A stretch of 64,000 nt of DNA. Source: Termitomyces sp. T153. Its lineage: Eukaryota; Basidiomycota; Agaricomycetes; Agaricales; Lyophyllaceae. The stretch is from assembly GCA_018296165.2 (NCBI GenBank), contig JACKQL020000002.1, positions 1,674,001 to 1,738,000 on the forward strand, read 5' to 3'. The position numbers were made by a program, and so were the translations under genes. The notes under the pieces were generated by a model, which was not told the origin of the DNA, searched no databases, and saw nothing but the letters and a program-made list of their open reading frames with translations. Every line of letters begins with the position of its first letter. The stretch's first letter is position 1. Positions 1 through 12,086 of the stretch are shown piece by piece.

Positions 1-120
1 GCCCCAGCGAAAGGAGGATGAGCCGTTGTCGATGATGAGGGGAGTGTGTGCTGTGTGGTAGGGCTCTGGGGCGCGGGGAACGGCGGGCGGGGCGGGCGTT
101 GGGAGACGCGTGATGTTCAT
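1..120 (-). CDS. Actin-related protein, probably Arp5 (5' part only)
   Basis: Forty codons read on the minus strand from an ATG at 118-120 and run off the window edge with no stop. The N-terminal stretch is proline-rich and is followed by PLIIDNGSSSFRWG, which matches the first phosphate-binding strand of actin-fold proteins (IDNGS.. followed by an aromatic-Gly pair). In fungi, this proline-rich leader before an IDNGS motif fits Arp5, a subunit of the INO80 chromatin remodeller in the nucleus; other Arps remain possible because only the first strand is visible. The gene is divergent from NIC96, with 80 bp between the two start codons. The actin-fold call is fairly sure; the Arp5 assignment is inference. 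Confidence 0.6.
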   Translation of the reverse strand, partial: MNITRLPTPAPPAVPRAPEPYHTAHTPLIIDNGSSSFRWG

Positions 121-200
121 GGTCAAGTTGAAATTGAAATTGGAATGATGTATTGATTTTGCTATTCGAAATTGTAATTGATCTCTCTTCTTCTGCTACA
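121..200. promoter_or_regulatory. Compact divergent promoter between Arp gene and NIC96
   Basis: Eighty bases separate two divergent start codons, so both genes must share this interval for transcription start. It is AT-richer than the flanking coding sequence. I see no clear TATA element. Confidence 0.35.
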
Positions 201-3200
201 ATGGACCTCTCTGCGCTCCTCACGTCCTCCAAGAGCCTCACGTCCCATCTCTCCCGCCCAAATCTCCCTGCAGTCCACCTCTCCTTGGACCAGATCGAGG
301 CCCAGTCTCGCCGTCTCGTTGCCCACCAGCCCGGCACAGACACAGATCGCGCGTATGTTTCTTTTCTTCTCTTCTGCTCCATCCTCACCCCGTCTCCAGA
401 AACTATCTACTAGCCCAGGCCCATGTCGACGCTTCGGCGCTTTCAAATTCTGTCGCCCACCTCAACACCTCCACCACTTTCTCGCCACTCCAGCCTCTCC
501 AAGACACCGACGTCGCTGGCTATCTTCGCCATGCTCATGAACAGAATCTCATTTCAACGATCGAAGAGGGCAGGAAAGAGACCCAGGAGGAGTTTTACCG
601 CGCTCTGGAGGAGCGCAGCCAACGCGACTGGGAGGCAAAAAAGAAACGCGTCTTTGAGGAGCTGGGCGGCCGCGCAACAGGAGACAATCGTGCCATGGCA
701 GAACTCAAGAAGAGCACCCGTGGCAAGAGTCTACTCATGGTGAATACACCTCCTCTGCTGCTTGCGCCAATATTCTGAACCCGGCCACAGCAGTCAACCG
801 TCGCTCCTACCCTTTCCCTCCAAATGCAAAACAAAATGATGGCCTACGACCGCGTCATTACAGATTTCAATGTTGCCCGCCTTAGAGGGACTTCGTACCC
901 ACTCGTCCACTCCTTCCTCTCTGCCTCTACTGCCGTAGATCCCGACGTAAGTTCGTATATGTACTTCATCAATCAACCTTAACATCCTTCTAGTCTCGAT
1001 ACACACGGATGTCCCAGATTTTCCATATACTGGCCAAAATAACTGCCGAACCTCCTGCATTGCCCCCGATCGAGCATGCCAGTGCCCATATTCTCAATGC
1101 CCCTCTTTTTGAACGCAAATATGCACGCGCTTACCTTCGTGACCCTTCATCTCGGGACGCCATTGCTCTTCGACGACAGATAGCAAAGGGTGCGCGCGAA
1201 GCACTAGAAGAACAATATTGGGATGTTTTGGAGCGGACAATTCAAGCACGGCCAACGGAGGCTCGTCTGGGCGGAGACCCTAGCGTTGCCAACAAGGTCA
1301 GAGCTTTCTTGTTTGTGCGCTTTTATCGTAATGGGGAGTGGGAAGATAGAATCGAGGTGCGTTCCTGTTTCTCTGGTGTCATTCATTCCTCTCATACTTG
1401 TGTGCAGTTGGTCGCTGGTCAGCCGTTGTGGGCCAGATTGTTCTACCTTGTTCGCACTGGTCATGTAGAAGAGGCATTGGCAGAGGCCCTCAAGTTCCAA
1501 GATGCTATTCAGCATCGTGAAGCCAGTTTCTTGACACACTTCAAAACTTGGATCGAGTCGCCCGAGCGCAAGTATGTCATTCGAATTTTCAGTTTGATTT
1601 TTCTCTGACAGGCTGTAAAAGACTCCCAAAGACTCACCGCGATCATCTCCAAACCGTCTACAACGCTCACATGCTGCATTCGGCCACCGCGGATCCCTTC
1701 AAATTGGCATTATACAAACTCATGGGCAAGCTCGAGCCCTCGCGCAGAAGTGTACATCTTGTGACCACAACGACGGAGGATTGGATCTGGTTTCAACTCG
1801 CTATGCTTGACGAGGACGAGGAGGGTGGGCTTCGCGCACTATCTGAGGTCCTCTTGGGTTATGGCGAGCGCCACTTTGAAGCTCACCAACAAAGGGGTGT
1901 ATGGGCCAGTGTGCTTCTTATGTGCGGTCAATTTGAAAGAGTGGGTGCCGTTTGAGTGTTACTCTTAATCTATTATTAATTTTGGTATAGGCTGTAGCAG
2001 CACTATGGGAACATCAAGAAACTGAAGTCGAGGCCGTCCACTTAGCGATAGGTCTTGCGTACCATGGCCTCCTTCGTGTACCATCTCGGGCGGAGACCTC
2101 GGATTTGACTCCTCGTGGGTGTGGTGTCCTTCTAAGTACATCAACTGTCCTGACGACTATAACCCAGTATCATTATCTCCTGCATCACCTCCTGCACTGA
2201 GCTTGTCGACCTTAATTTGGCGATATGTCCGACAGTTTGTTAAAATGGATGCCAAAGAAGCCTTACAATATGTATATTGTGTGCCACTCTCGTCTGATCA
2301 GGGTGAGGTTGGCAAAGAGCAGGTTGAGACTGCTTGGGAGCAGGCAAGGCGGATCATTGTGTTGGGAAACGGCGGTCCTGGTTGGGAGGAACTAGTTGGC
2401 GGATATAGAACTGACGGGACACGCTTCGTGAGTCTTATTCAGATGGCGGGACGTTACACCTTTTGACTATTCCTGTTTTCTTTTTTTTTCCCAGAGTGGT
2501 GCCATAGAACAAGGGGCGAGCTTGCTTCAGCTGAAAGATAGCAAGCAGTTCAATGAACAGATCCTTGTTCGGGCGGCGAAACATTCAGAAGAGAACGACA
2601 GAATCACAGAGGCGATCAAGCTATATAATCTTGCTGGCGACTATTCAACAGTAGTCGCTTGCCTTGCTCAGGCATTGAGCAATACTATATCCAAACCCAG
2701 CCCCGAGGAGAAGGATCGGGCGCTCGAACAGACCGCCGTTGATATCATCCGGCACTATGAGAGGATGAATAGGGCCGCTGGGAAAGATAGGGAGGCTGTG
2801 GTACGGCTGCTTCGTATCCGTGAGGCCAAAGACCAGATTGCCACAGGAAAACCAGAGGTCGCGATCGATGTAGGCACAAGTCTATTGCAATTCTGGTTGA
2901 CTTGAATGATTCTTTGTTGCAGATCATGGAGTCCACTGAACTCATTCCTCTAAGCGGCGATGTCGCTAAAATTACACGTCGGGCGGAAGAATTCAAAGAC
3001 CTCCACGAAGCATTGCAAAGGAATTTGCAGGCTTATCTCCCTCTGACGATGGAAGCACTCGCTGGAGTCCATCAAAAAGTCAAGTCTTCTGTGGTTCCTG
3101 ATGCAACACGCCAGATGGTCAGTACAGTGTTTGCCACTGGAGAGGGAAGAACTAATGTGTGCCTAGACGCTTGCTGCCCTTCGACGCAAGTCAAGGTCAT

Positions 3201-3289
3201 TGATGATCTTTGCGGGCATTCTTAAGTATCGCATGTCGCCCGACATATACTCATATTTGGCAAGACTAGATGTCGAGATCGCGCTCTAA
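201..3289 (+). CDS. NIC96: Nucleoporin Nic96/Nup93
   Basis: Eleven exons: 201-352, 400-739, 794-946, 994-1356, 1408-1571, 1622-1940, 1991-2114, 2168-2427, 2495-2869, 2923-3117, 3167-3289. They join in frame into about 855 residues, close to yeast Nic96 (839) and Nup93. The start MDLSALLTSSK is followed by a coiled-coil region (residues about 90-160, EEFYRALEERSQRDWEAKKKR). A long alpha-solenoid follows, with the family-like stretches ARAYLRDPSSRDAIALRRQI, GQPLWARLFYLVRTGHVEEA and ITEAIKLYNLAGDYSTVV. The protein is a scaffold of the nuclear pore inner ring and anchors the Nsp1 complex through its N-terminal helices. All introns are 47-67 bp. The boundary of intron 2 could shift by 3 bp (740-790 or 740-793). 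Its 3' end converges on the SMN gene. Confidence 0.9.
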
Positions 3290-3480
3290 TGGCTCTACAT
3301 TTATTGTACTTCATATAGTTTGTCATCAGTTGCTGATCAAGAGCTTTCGTGTGGACACCACCAGGCAGAATGGACAAGATTGGACGAACTCACATTACTT
3401 ACATCAACGAGAGGCCTAGTTACAGGATTTTTTGAGTAATTGCTTGAATCACGGAAAGGAAACGCACTACAGCAAAAGAG

Positions 3481-4372
3481 TTATCGCTGTGTCGAGACAA
3501 AAACGTTCTCTTCCTCTTCCTCTTCCTCCGCTCCCCCGTCTTCATCAATTGAATCCTCCTCACCTTGTTGCACTTCATCTTCTGTTGACTGCTTCCGATC
3601 ACTTTGACGTTGCGCCTGTAAAAGTCAATAAGCCACTTGTCACTCAAGTGGAGGTGATACTGACGTGATACATGGCGGTCCAATAACCACACCAATACAT
3701 TGCTCCTAATGCACGAGTAAAAGCTTCATCCTGGCTTACAATGGGTCTTGACGCGCCAAGAAGAAACTCTGGAGCATTTTCCGGTCCAAATACGTCTAAA
3801 GCTGGGTTGTGTGAAGGCATAAACGTATCAAAGTCCAAGGGTTGCGAATTTTCCTGTTCATCTGACTCGGGTACAGCGGGTATGGATATTTTGCCATTTG
3901 AACTGGCGTGACTGTCTTTAGCTTTGGGAGTATTATACCACCTAAGGCGGATGCTTAGAATTAACAATAAAATCGAAGATTTAGAGACTCACAAAGGCGA
4001 TTTATGGATTGCTTCCTTTTTCCAGCCCTGGTCTGGACCGTGATATGCTTCGTACTCCTCTGTTGCAGCGTCCCACGCGTCGATGAGGGCCGAATCGTCC
4101 CAGATTTCATCGTGAGTCAAGTCGCGACCTTCCTCAAATTCGGTGTCTATGGTCATTTTGAAGGAGCTGGATACCTGTCCTATGTCATTGGTATGCTTTT
4201 GATGACTGTCGGTTGACCGAGTGTCGTTGTGGTTGCGCCCTTTTGAGTTCTTGTTGTTCCACTTTCGCTTTTTGACTGGAGGTGGTTTATGGAGTGGAGA
4301 TTGTGGGGGGCTCGTTTGGTATGGGAGCGTAATGTCATCGTAGGAAACCAAAGTCCGCATACCGCTTGCCAT
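3481..4372 (-). CDS. Survival motor neuron (SMN) homologue
   Basis: Three exons on the minus strand: 4372-3993, 3941-3665, 3615-3481, giving about 263 residues. Two SMN hallmarks are present. The N-terminal Gemin2-binding segment reads HDEIWDDSALIDAWDAAT, followed by YEAYHG. The C-terminal tyrosine/glycine-rich oligomerisation box reads ALGAMYWCGYWTAMYH. A basic Lys/Arg/Asn-rich linker precedes the Gemin2 segment; I see no Tudor domain, as in fission yeast Smn1. Uniquely here, an acidic tail (GGAEEEEEEENVF) follows the YG box. The family assembles Sm cores on spliceosomal snRNAs. The start at 4372 (MASGMRTLVSYDD) was chosen because upstream residues lack family character; an in-frame ATG at 4435 is an alternative. 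Confidence 0.85.
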
Positions 4373-4551
4373 GTGCGTGGCCAAGAGCAAAGGTTGATGA
4401 TCACGCGCACACCTCACGATTCGGAAAGTAAACACTTCATCAAATCTGAATTCTATACGATAGACTGTAAGGAGGATTCATAATCTATATGATGATAAAT
4501 GTAAATGTGCTTCTATCTAGAATTGTGGCGTGGTCATGAATCGAAATATCT

Positions 4552-5368
4552 TCACCATTCTGTTGTTTCTTCCCAACCTCCCCTGTCTCTTGTTCCGGGC
4601 GCTCCAAACTTGTATTTTGACTTGGACTTGCGTCCTCCTAGCTCTTTGTACATTTCCCTCATCTCAATTTTGCCTGGTTTGGCAGCTGCTTCTGCTTCCA
4701 GCCTCCACTGTTCCTCCTTGAGCTCTCGAGGTGTTTGATATCCTGATTTTGAAACAGGCGAAGAGTAACCTGAGCCTCTCGAAAACGAAGTCGACTTTGG
4801 CGAGCGTTCATCCCTGAATTTTAGATGGATTACTCGCTATGTCAAGTCAGCATGACTGAAATCTACGGAAACAAGCCAAACACACACCCAGTCTTGTTTT
4901 GATTCGCGTTTCGTCCACTTGCCCGGAGGCAGACTGTCGTCTTGAAAGTTTTCTTTACGATAGTGTTGGAACCACACTGAGAAACTGATAAGAGCTCTGT
5001 ATCCAGGATGAAGGTTGTCGCGAGAATTGACCGTAATTAATAGTCTGACTTCTGCGCCATTTTTTGGATACCAAAGCGCACTTTGCTAGTTGCCGGATGG
5101 ACAAGAAGGAGAAGATCTTTTGCGACACCTCGGTCGGGAATGCTCTGAGAAGGTCTCTACGGGACGACGAGATGTGTAATGGGCCACGTAGTGGGCGTGC
5201 AGATGCTCCGCGTATGGGCGAAGACGGACGAGTATGATCAGGAGTTGCAGGTAGAGAGACAACATTGACGAAGTCATCGTCTGATTCATCTGAGGCATTG
5301 TGGGCTGCGGATTTGAACTTTTTGTCTTCCGCAGTGTGGGATCGCAGGACATCCTGGAGCAGGCTCAT
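4552..5368 (-). CDS. F-box protein
   Basis: Three exons on the minus strand: 5368-5032, 4976-4888, 4836-4552, joining in frame to about 236 residues. Residues about 1-72 are low complexity and acidic/serine-rich. Residues about 75-115 form an F-box (AFPTEVSQKIFSFLSIRQLA, then CALVSKKWRR), the Skp1-binding motif of SCF ubiquitin ligases. After it come an aromatic/basic segment (YVWFQHYRKENF), a charged helix (RELKEEQWRLEAEAAAKPGK) and a conserved-looking EMYKELGGRKSKSKYKFG block close to the C-terminus. No substrate-recognition repeats (LRR, WD40, kelch) are visible, so the target is unknown. The first donor (G|GTCAAT) is a weak match, but the frame and sequence continue well across it. Confidence 0.75.
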
Positions 5369-5465
5369 GGTGGAAGAGAGTCGAAGGTAGCGGATGGCGG
5401 AAGGCTGGAGAGATAAGACTTATCGGGCTGACAAAACATCCGATGTATGTATGACATCACATAAA

Positions 5466-6629
<1,164 letters not shown>

Positions 6630-6944
6630 ATGGCATCTCCTGCCCTGCCCTCGCAGTCAGAGCTCCCTCAATCGCATCCTGCTATCACCCGACTCAAGCA
6701 TTTGCTGCGACAACTCCTACGCGTTACTATCTCTGATGGCCGTATCTTTCTCGGTACCTTTGCTGGCACTGATCAACCTCTCAATCTATTGCTCATCAAT
6801 ACAGAGGAGTTTCGACTAGGCATAGACGAGGATCCCAATGGCAGATATGTTGGTCAGGTAGTTATTCCATGGAGGCTTGTAGTAAAGGTTGAGGGAGAGG
6901 TGCACAAGGAAAATAGACACCCCGATGATCAGATGTATCTCTGA
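6630..6944 (+). CDS. NAA38: LSm-domain protein, NatC auxiliary subunit Naa38-like
   Basis: A single open frame of 104 residues. After a short hydrophilic N-terminus, residues about 20-90 form an Sm-like fold. Sm1 is LRQLLRVTISDGRIFLGTFA, with the Asp-Gly-Arg turn; it is followed by GTDQPLNLLLINTEEF and an Sm2-like strand GRYVGQVVIPWRLVVKVE. The VGQVVIPW ending with a V..V tail is characteristic of Naa38 (LSMD1) rather than of LSm1-8, which carry a conserved IRG. Naa38 with Naa30 and Naa35 forms NatC, which acetylates Met-hydrophobic N-termini co-translationally. The last 15 residues (after KVEGE) look unstructured; a GT at 6900 and AG at 6972 could give an alternatively spliced end. Confidence 0.75.
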   Translation: MASPALPSQSELPQSHPAITRLKHLLRQLLRVTISDGRIFLGTFAGTDQPLNLLLINTEEFRLGIDEDPNGRYVGQVVIPWRLVVKVEGEVHKENRHPDDQMYL

Positions 6945-7169
6945 TTTTGTTCGATGTGCGCTTTGACACAGACCGCCGCCTTGTGTGAGTTGTCTTCTCA
7001 ACCAGAGGTGTCTTGTCACTCACAAAGTCAGCCTTTTAGATTGCTTCCTTGTGGTCCTTTTCGGTGAAATGCGATCTTGATCCACCAAATCGTATCTCAT
7101 GGCACATTAATCCTTAAATTAACCTTTTCCGCCTTGAATGCCGGGTGGTACTTGGACATACAAGCGTCT
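6945..7169. other. Intergenic spacer
   Basis: No open frame with family character on either strand. The sequence carries the NAA38 3' end and the upstream part of the GH44 promoter region. Confidence 0.5.
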
Positions 7170-7240
7170 AGAACCTGTCAGAACCTGGCTGTGAGAACCT
7201 GATAGAACCTCCTCATGAGAACCTGTCAGAATCTCCCGTG
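7170..7240. repeat. Three tandem 24-bp units upstream of GH44 gene
   Basis: Three consecutive units (7170-7193, 7194-7217, 7218-7240) each begin AGAACCTG and carry a second AGAA(C/T)CT ten bases later, so the heptamer AGAACCT recurs six times (last copy one mismatch). The block ends about 170 bp before the GH44 start codon. Regular phasing suggests a regulator-binding cluster, but it could be a minisatellite. Confidence 0.7.
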
Positions 7241-7411
7241 CTTCAACGGATTTGCATATCTTCCTCCTACTTGTGGTATTTTCCGAGAACTTTGAGGTCG
7301 TTGCCCCGCGAATTAACCGTTATGTAACCACATAACCGAGCATTATCCGTGGAGGTGGCAAGAGCTAAATACCTTTGTGGGTCTGAAATCAAGACCTCTG
7401 ACCCCTTCGCG

Positions 7412-10347
7412 ATGTTCGGATTACGGACGGCACTCGTTGCCTTGGCTTTGCTCATACCCTCTCTCGTGAAAGCGGATGATTTGTACATCTATACGGATGG
7501 TGCTCTTGCGCCAGGCTGGGAAGACTGGAGTTGGAGTTCTACGCTCGACTTCAATGCGACAGATCTTTTCGAGGGTACTAGCAGCATTTCCGTCACTTCT
7601 GATGCATGGGCAGCTCTCTCTGTGAAGCTTGAAGGCACTTTCCTAAATTATGCCGGCCTCAAGTTCGACGTAGCTGTACGTTTATAGATTCCTATCTCAA
7701 ATTCCAATCCTCATGTTCGTTCTATCCAAAGGGCCCGAACCCGGACGTTTCCATTTCCATACAGTCAACCACAGACAACAATGAGTCTCCGACCATTCCT
7801 CTTTCTGCCTTTGGACAGACGATTACGAGCGGCAGTTTCACTTCCCTCTTGATGGACTTCAGCGCTTTGCCGGGCGTTGGAAGCCCCCTTGTAAGTACCA
7901 AATTACGCTTTGAAATTCTCATGATGAATCTGTGGCAATACAGGGTAATGATAGCTGGGATCGTATCACTTTTCAGGCTGGTGGAAACGGGGCAACGGTT
8001 CGTACTTGGCCTCACCTTCTTCCAACCGCTGACCACTTCGTTCAGTATCACCTTGATAACATTGTGCTTGTCGAGGTATGCTTTATCTGTTATTGTTCTC
8101 GATATAGTCACTCAAAAGATCTCCTAGTCTATCATCATCACCCCTGAATTCCTCAGCGCTGAACCCCTCGCAAACGATGTCATCGCTATAACAACAAAAG
8201 GAGCGGTCAACTTTTCTGACGTCAGCATTACTTTGAACCAGAAGGTCGTTTTTAATGTTGTTGATTTCTGAGACTCGAATAAGGGACTGAAAGAAGATTT
8301 GATAGGCATTGACTGTCGAGAGTAGCGACACCTATACTCCCATTGATACACCAGCGAAGACAATTACTTATTTAACCCTTGCATCGTCACTGTCCCCAGG
8401 AACACTCCTCATCACAGCTGGCAATTCTACCTTCAACTGGACTCTTCCATCAGTTCAACATGCTAGGTACTTATAGACTCATCTGGCTTGCACAGTGTCT
8501 GATCGTTCGTAATCAGCATTGTGCAATCCGTCAAACGTCCAATCAACCCGTACATCTACGGCGTCAATTTCCCGACCAGCGCGAGTTACATCGAGCATCT
8601 CGGCGTCACGATGTCCCGTTGGGGCGGGAATGCTGTCACTGCTTATAATCCTTTCGGTGGATTTACTAATGCTGGAAATGACTGGTACTTTGAGAACCGC
8701 GCTAGCGACAGTGCTGATGACTGGGTTGGCTGGGTTCAGGGTGCTGGTTCTGCTACGATGTTGACCGTTCCTGCGTATGTTCTGATTATATTTTCTTCGT
8801 CATTCCGTGCGACGAGTATATTATAGGCTTGACTGGGTGTCAAAGGACGCTTCCTCGTACTCATATCCTAGGAGCGTCTATCCAGGTGATTTTTTGCACT
8901 TTTTTCTTTTTTTTTTTTGATCTACTTGAGCTCATCTGCTCCTCGTTTAGACCAAGGTGGTTTTGACCCGTTCAACAGTGACGCTGGCAATGGGCTTTTC
9001 CCGAATGGATCGTATGTGACGCCCGTTCCTGATCAGAATAACGTCTACGTCCCCTGGAATACATCGGCTGCGAAGCAATGGCTCTCCGGAATGCAAAATA
9101 AACCGACAATCGTGACAATCGATAACGAGATTGAGATTGCCTCCAATACGCACCAAGACATGCATCCTGTGTAAGTTTTGCTTATATTTATGCCAAATAC
9201 CATCGTTGCTCATCCAGTCCAGTCCAATAAGTTATGACGAGGAGTTGTCACGCGTAATTGATTTCGCAACCGCCGCGAAAGAAGCAATTCCTAACGTCCT
9301 AGTGGGCGCACCTTCTACCTGTTCTTGGTGGTACTGTAAGCCTTTGTAGAATTATGACTCATTTTTGTCTTCACTCTGTTCTGTAGATTGGACTAGTTCT
9401 GTTGGTTATTCCGACACCACTGCTCACTCGAACATAGATTTCCTTCCTTGGTTCTTGCAGCAAATGGAGGCTTATGAAAAGGCCAACGGCACGCGGTTGC
9501 TCGACTATCTCGATATCCACTATTACTTCCAGGCTGATACGAGTGCTGACGATGCCGCTGCCAAAGCTCTGCGCTTGAGGATGTCCAGAAGTCTATGGGT
9601 ATGGATGGCCAAGTGCCCTCTGTAATGGTGCTCTGACTTTTTGCCGAAACAGGATACTTCCTATGTCGACGAGTCATGGGTCGGTGTTGACCCTCAGAAT
9701 CATCAATCGAATCCAACTGTAGTAGAACTAGTCCCTCGGTTCAAGACACTCATCGACATGAATTATCCGGGCACTAAACTGTCGATCGGCGAGTGGTCGT
9801 CCACAAAAGATACTGATATTACTGGCGGTCTTGTCACGGTTGACTCTCTTGGAATTTTCGGCCAGTATGGTGTGGATAGCGCAACGTATTGGGCGACACC
9901 TGATGAACTGGGTCCTGTCGGATTGGCCTATTGGCTCTATAGAGGGTGCGTCATGACAGAGCGCTTATGCCACAAAAACCTTGATATTTCTACAGGTACG
10001 GCACATATTTTGGGAATTCGAGTGCCCAAGTCAACCTTTCAAACCCCCAACCCGATATATTGGGGCTCTATGCTGGTACCGAAAATGGGACACTCTCTCT
10101 GGTGATCATCAACAAGGACCCGGCCGTCCCCGTTGCATGGGACCTCACGAATGTTCCTTTCGGAAAGTACTTCATGCGTCACTTTGGAGGAGCTGCAGGC
10201 ATTGCTAAGTGGCAGGTAAGCCCATCAGTTCTCGTCCTTGCTTTTCCTGTATCAAGAATATGTTATTTTCAGACAAATATTACACTCTCAGCCAACAATT
10301 ACATTGTTGTGCCGCCGTACACTGCGGTTTTCTTGAAACAATTGTAG
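7412..10347 (+). CDS. Secreted glycoside hydrolase family 44 (endo-beta-glucanase/xyloglucanase type)
   Basis: Fourteen exons: 7412-7675, 7732-7890, 7944-7997, 8046-8075, 8128-8244, 8306-8466, 8517-8774, 8827-8885, 8951-9170, 9223-9335, 9387-9598, 9653-9945, 9996-10215, 10273-10347; about 744 residues. A signal peptide (RTALVALALLIPSLVKA) is followed by a beta-sandwich module (residues about 22-170, ending TYHLDNIVLV) that resembles carbohydrate-binding jelly rolls. The GH44 barrel begins with INPYIYGVNFP and RWGGNAVTAYNPFGGFTNAG, then NDWYFEN. The likely acid/base Glu is in IDNEIE (about residue 427) and the likely nucleophile in SIGEWS (about 596); a C-terminal beta domain follows. The enzyme should cut plant cell-wall glucans outside the cell. 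The assignment rests on motif order; the roles of the two Glu are inferred from the family. Confidence 0.88.
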
Positions 10348-10630
10348 ACTTATTCCATTTCAGTGCTTCAGGATGTGTGTATCTGTTAGGTTGTCATAAC
10401 ATATTGAAAATAACTATCCGAGAATGAAAACCTTTTTACCCCTTTTTTTACTCACTGGAATTTTTTGGGGATAAAGGATAGTTAGAGTCGACTGCTTTGC
10501 GTTAAGGATGAAAAGCGTAAGCGAGTGCGAGGAGGTTTCCAGAAGACCGGATTACAAGCCATCAATAAATAATATCTCACGGGCAATGCCGGTGTGACTG
10601 GTCGTGTCTGCTTTTTCGAGTTCATCCACC
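10348..10630. other. Intergenic region between GH44 and ACP genes
   Basis: Holds the GH44 3' end and the ACP promoter; no gene-like open frame seen. Confidence 0.5.
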
Positions 10631-11209
10631 ATGTCTTTCATTCGTCTGGCCTCCCATGCTTCAGCCCTTCCTCGTTTCGCTCGGACTGTTCCTCGCGTTC
10701 AGCGTCAGCTTGTGCAGCGCGCAATGTTCTCCGCACAGGCTGGTCTCTCGCGGGATGTCATCCAGTCGCGTGTATTGGAGGTGTTGAAGGGTTTTGAGAA
10801 GGTTGACCCGGCTAAAGTAAGTTTCCAACGTGTTTTTTGTTAAAATGCGGCGGAGCTTGATGCTACTTGTTAGCTCTCTGTCACTTCGAGATTTCACGAG
10901 GATTTGGGTCTCGACAGCCTGGATCAGGTAGAGGTTGTTATGGCAGTCGAGGAGGTAAGAGTTTTTACTATGTTTGGCCGTTCATTTTGATCATAAATCT
11001 ATCATAGGAATTCGCAATTGAGATTCCGGATGAGGAGGCGGACGCAATAGCAACGGTTGAGCAAGGCATGTTTTTTTGTCACTACCTTTGCTATCCTGCG
11101 CTCATGGACATTTCTTAGCAATTGACTATGTTGCTAAAACTCCAGCAGGTTCGTATCCTCTATAGTCAGCTCCACAGCTGATGACTGATTCTTGCTTCTA
11201 GCTAATTAA
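10631..11209 (+). CDS. Mitochondrial acyl carrier protein
   Basis: Five exons: 10631-10816, 10874-10954, 11008-11065, 11119-11148 and 11202-11209, about 120 residues. The N-terminus ([20 protein letters not shown]) is a basic, hydroxylated presequence typical of mitochondrial import. The carrier domain contains [20 protein letters not shown]; the Ser of DSL is the 4'-phosphopantetheine attachment site. [20 protein letters not shown] and IDYV complete the four-helix bundle. The protein carries acyl chains in mitochondrial fatty-acid and lipoate synthesis and is a complex I and LYR-protein partner. Intron 3 appears to use a GC donor (CAAG|GCATGT), because only that keeps VEQAIDYV in frame. The last exon would be only 8 nt (ends AAN); without that splice the protein would end AGSYPL. 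Confidence 0.88.
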
Positions 11210-12086
11210 AATATATTATTACCATTGTATCTTGACTAGATTAATCAAGAACTCTCTCTCCTCCACTTGTGTGATGTTGTCAGAATAGCCAAATCATGTA
11301 TAGGTGCTGGTTTGATGATCCCAGAGACATTTCTGAGCATCCACCTATGCTAACAAAGCGTTCGTTTCGTTTCGCCCAAAGATTGATTGCTGCCCGCCTA
11401 AATAAAGCCTTTTCACGCATTACTATTGTTTTGGACATCAAGACAGCTGATTGTGACGGAGGACATGAAGGGTTTGTGGGCATTGGTTTTGAGTCGGTCA
11501 TATATACTTACTATAATTTGTTCGCCTGACTCGACAGTTCATCGACTTGCTCAGGCTAACTGTCATGGGTGACGAAAGGAGAATATGCGGTACACCACTA
11601 GTAGTGAGTATCACCCTGAGTTTTTTGACCCCATATCGGCCGTGAGTCCGAGTTCAGCGTTCAACTTGAAAAATCGTTGCAAGTATCAAGGTGCGATTTC
11701 TACTGTTTTTTTTTTCCTTTCGAAGGTATTTAAGGTGGGCGCATGGAATATCGTGTGTCATGCACCCTACAGTATCCTCGGGGTCTAATTACGGACACAT
11801 CCGACTTTTCTCCGGCCAGATCTTTTTTCAGCCATGCCAGTTACGCCTCATAGCCATTTAATTCTGAGCTGCCGTTGTGGGGGGGAAAGATTAAGAGGAG
11901 CAAGGTTGACTTATCGAGGGACTGTGGTGGGTTTACGGAAAGAAATAGAATTTCTTGAGCCCTAGAGTTCTCAAGTGTCCGGTCCCCCTCCCGAGAGAGG
12001 GGGCCGAAAACTCAAGCTAACTGTGAGGGACTAAGTTAGGTACGAGTAGATGTCTAATGTAGAATGGAATATAGAATATATGAAAC
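11210..12086. other. Unassigned boundary between gene island and transposon block
   Basis: No gene recognised. Open frames (for example 11296-11529) have no family character. Two perfect or near-perfect stem-loops lie together: CTTGAG/CTCAAG arms at about 11954-11975, and a GGTCCCCCTC/GAGGGGGCC hairpin at 11981-12004. CpG is still moderately frequent here and drops sharply further right. Confidence 0.4.

Noticed and set aside
1204..1629. 141-codon minus-strand frame across NIC96 exons
   Set aside because: Shadow of the NIC96 coding sequence; the plus strand carries the conserved protein and splice sites.
11296..11529. Small gene after ACP
   Set aside because: 77 codons, no splice partners, no recognisable motif; left as unassigned sequence.
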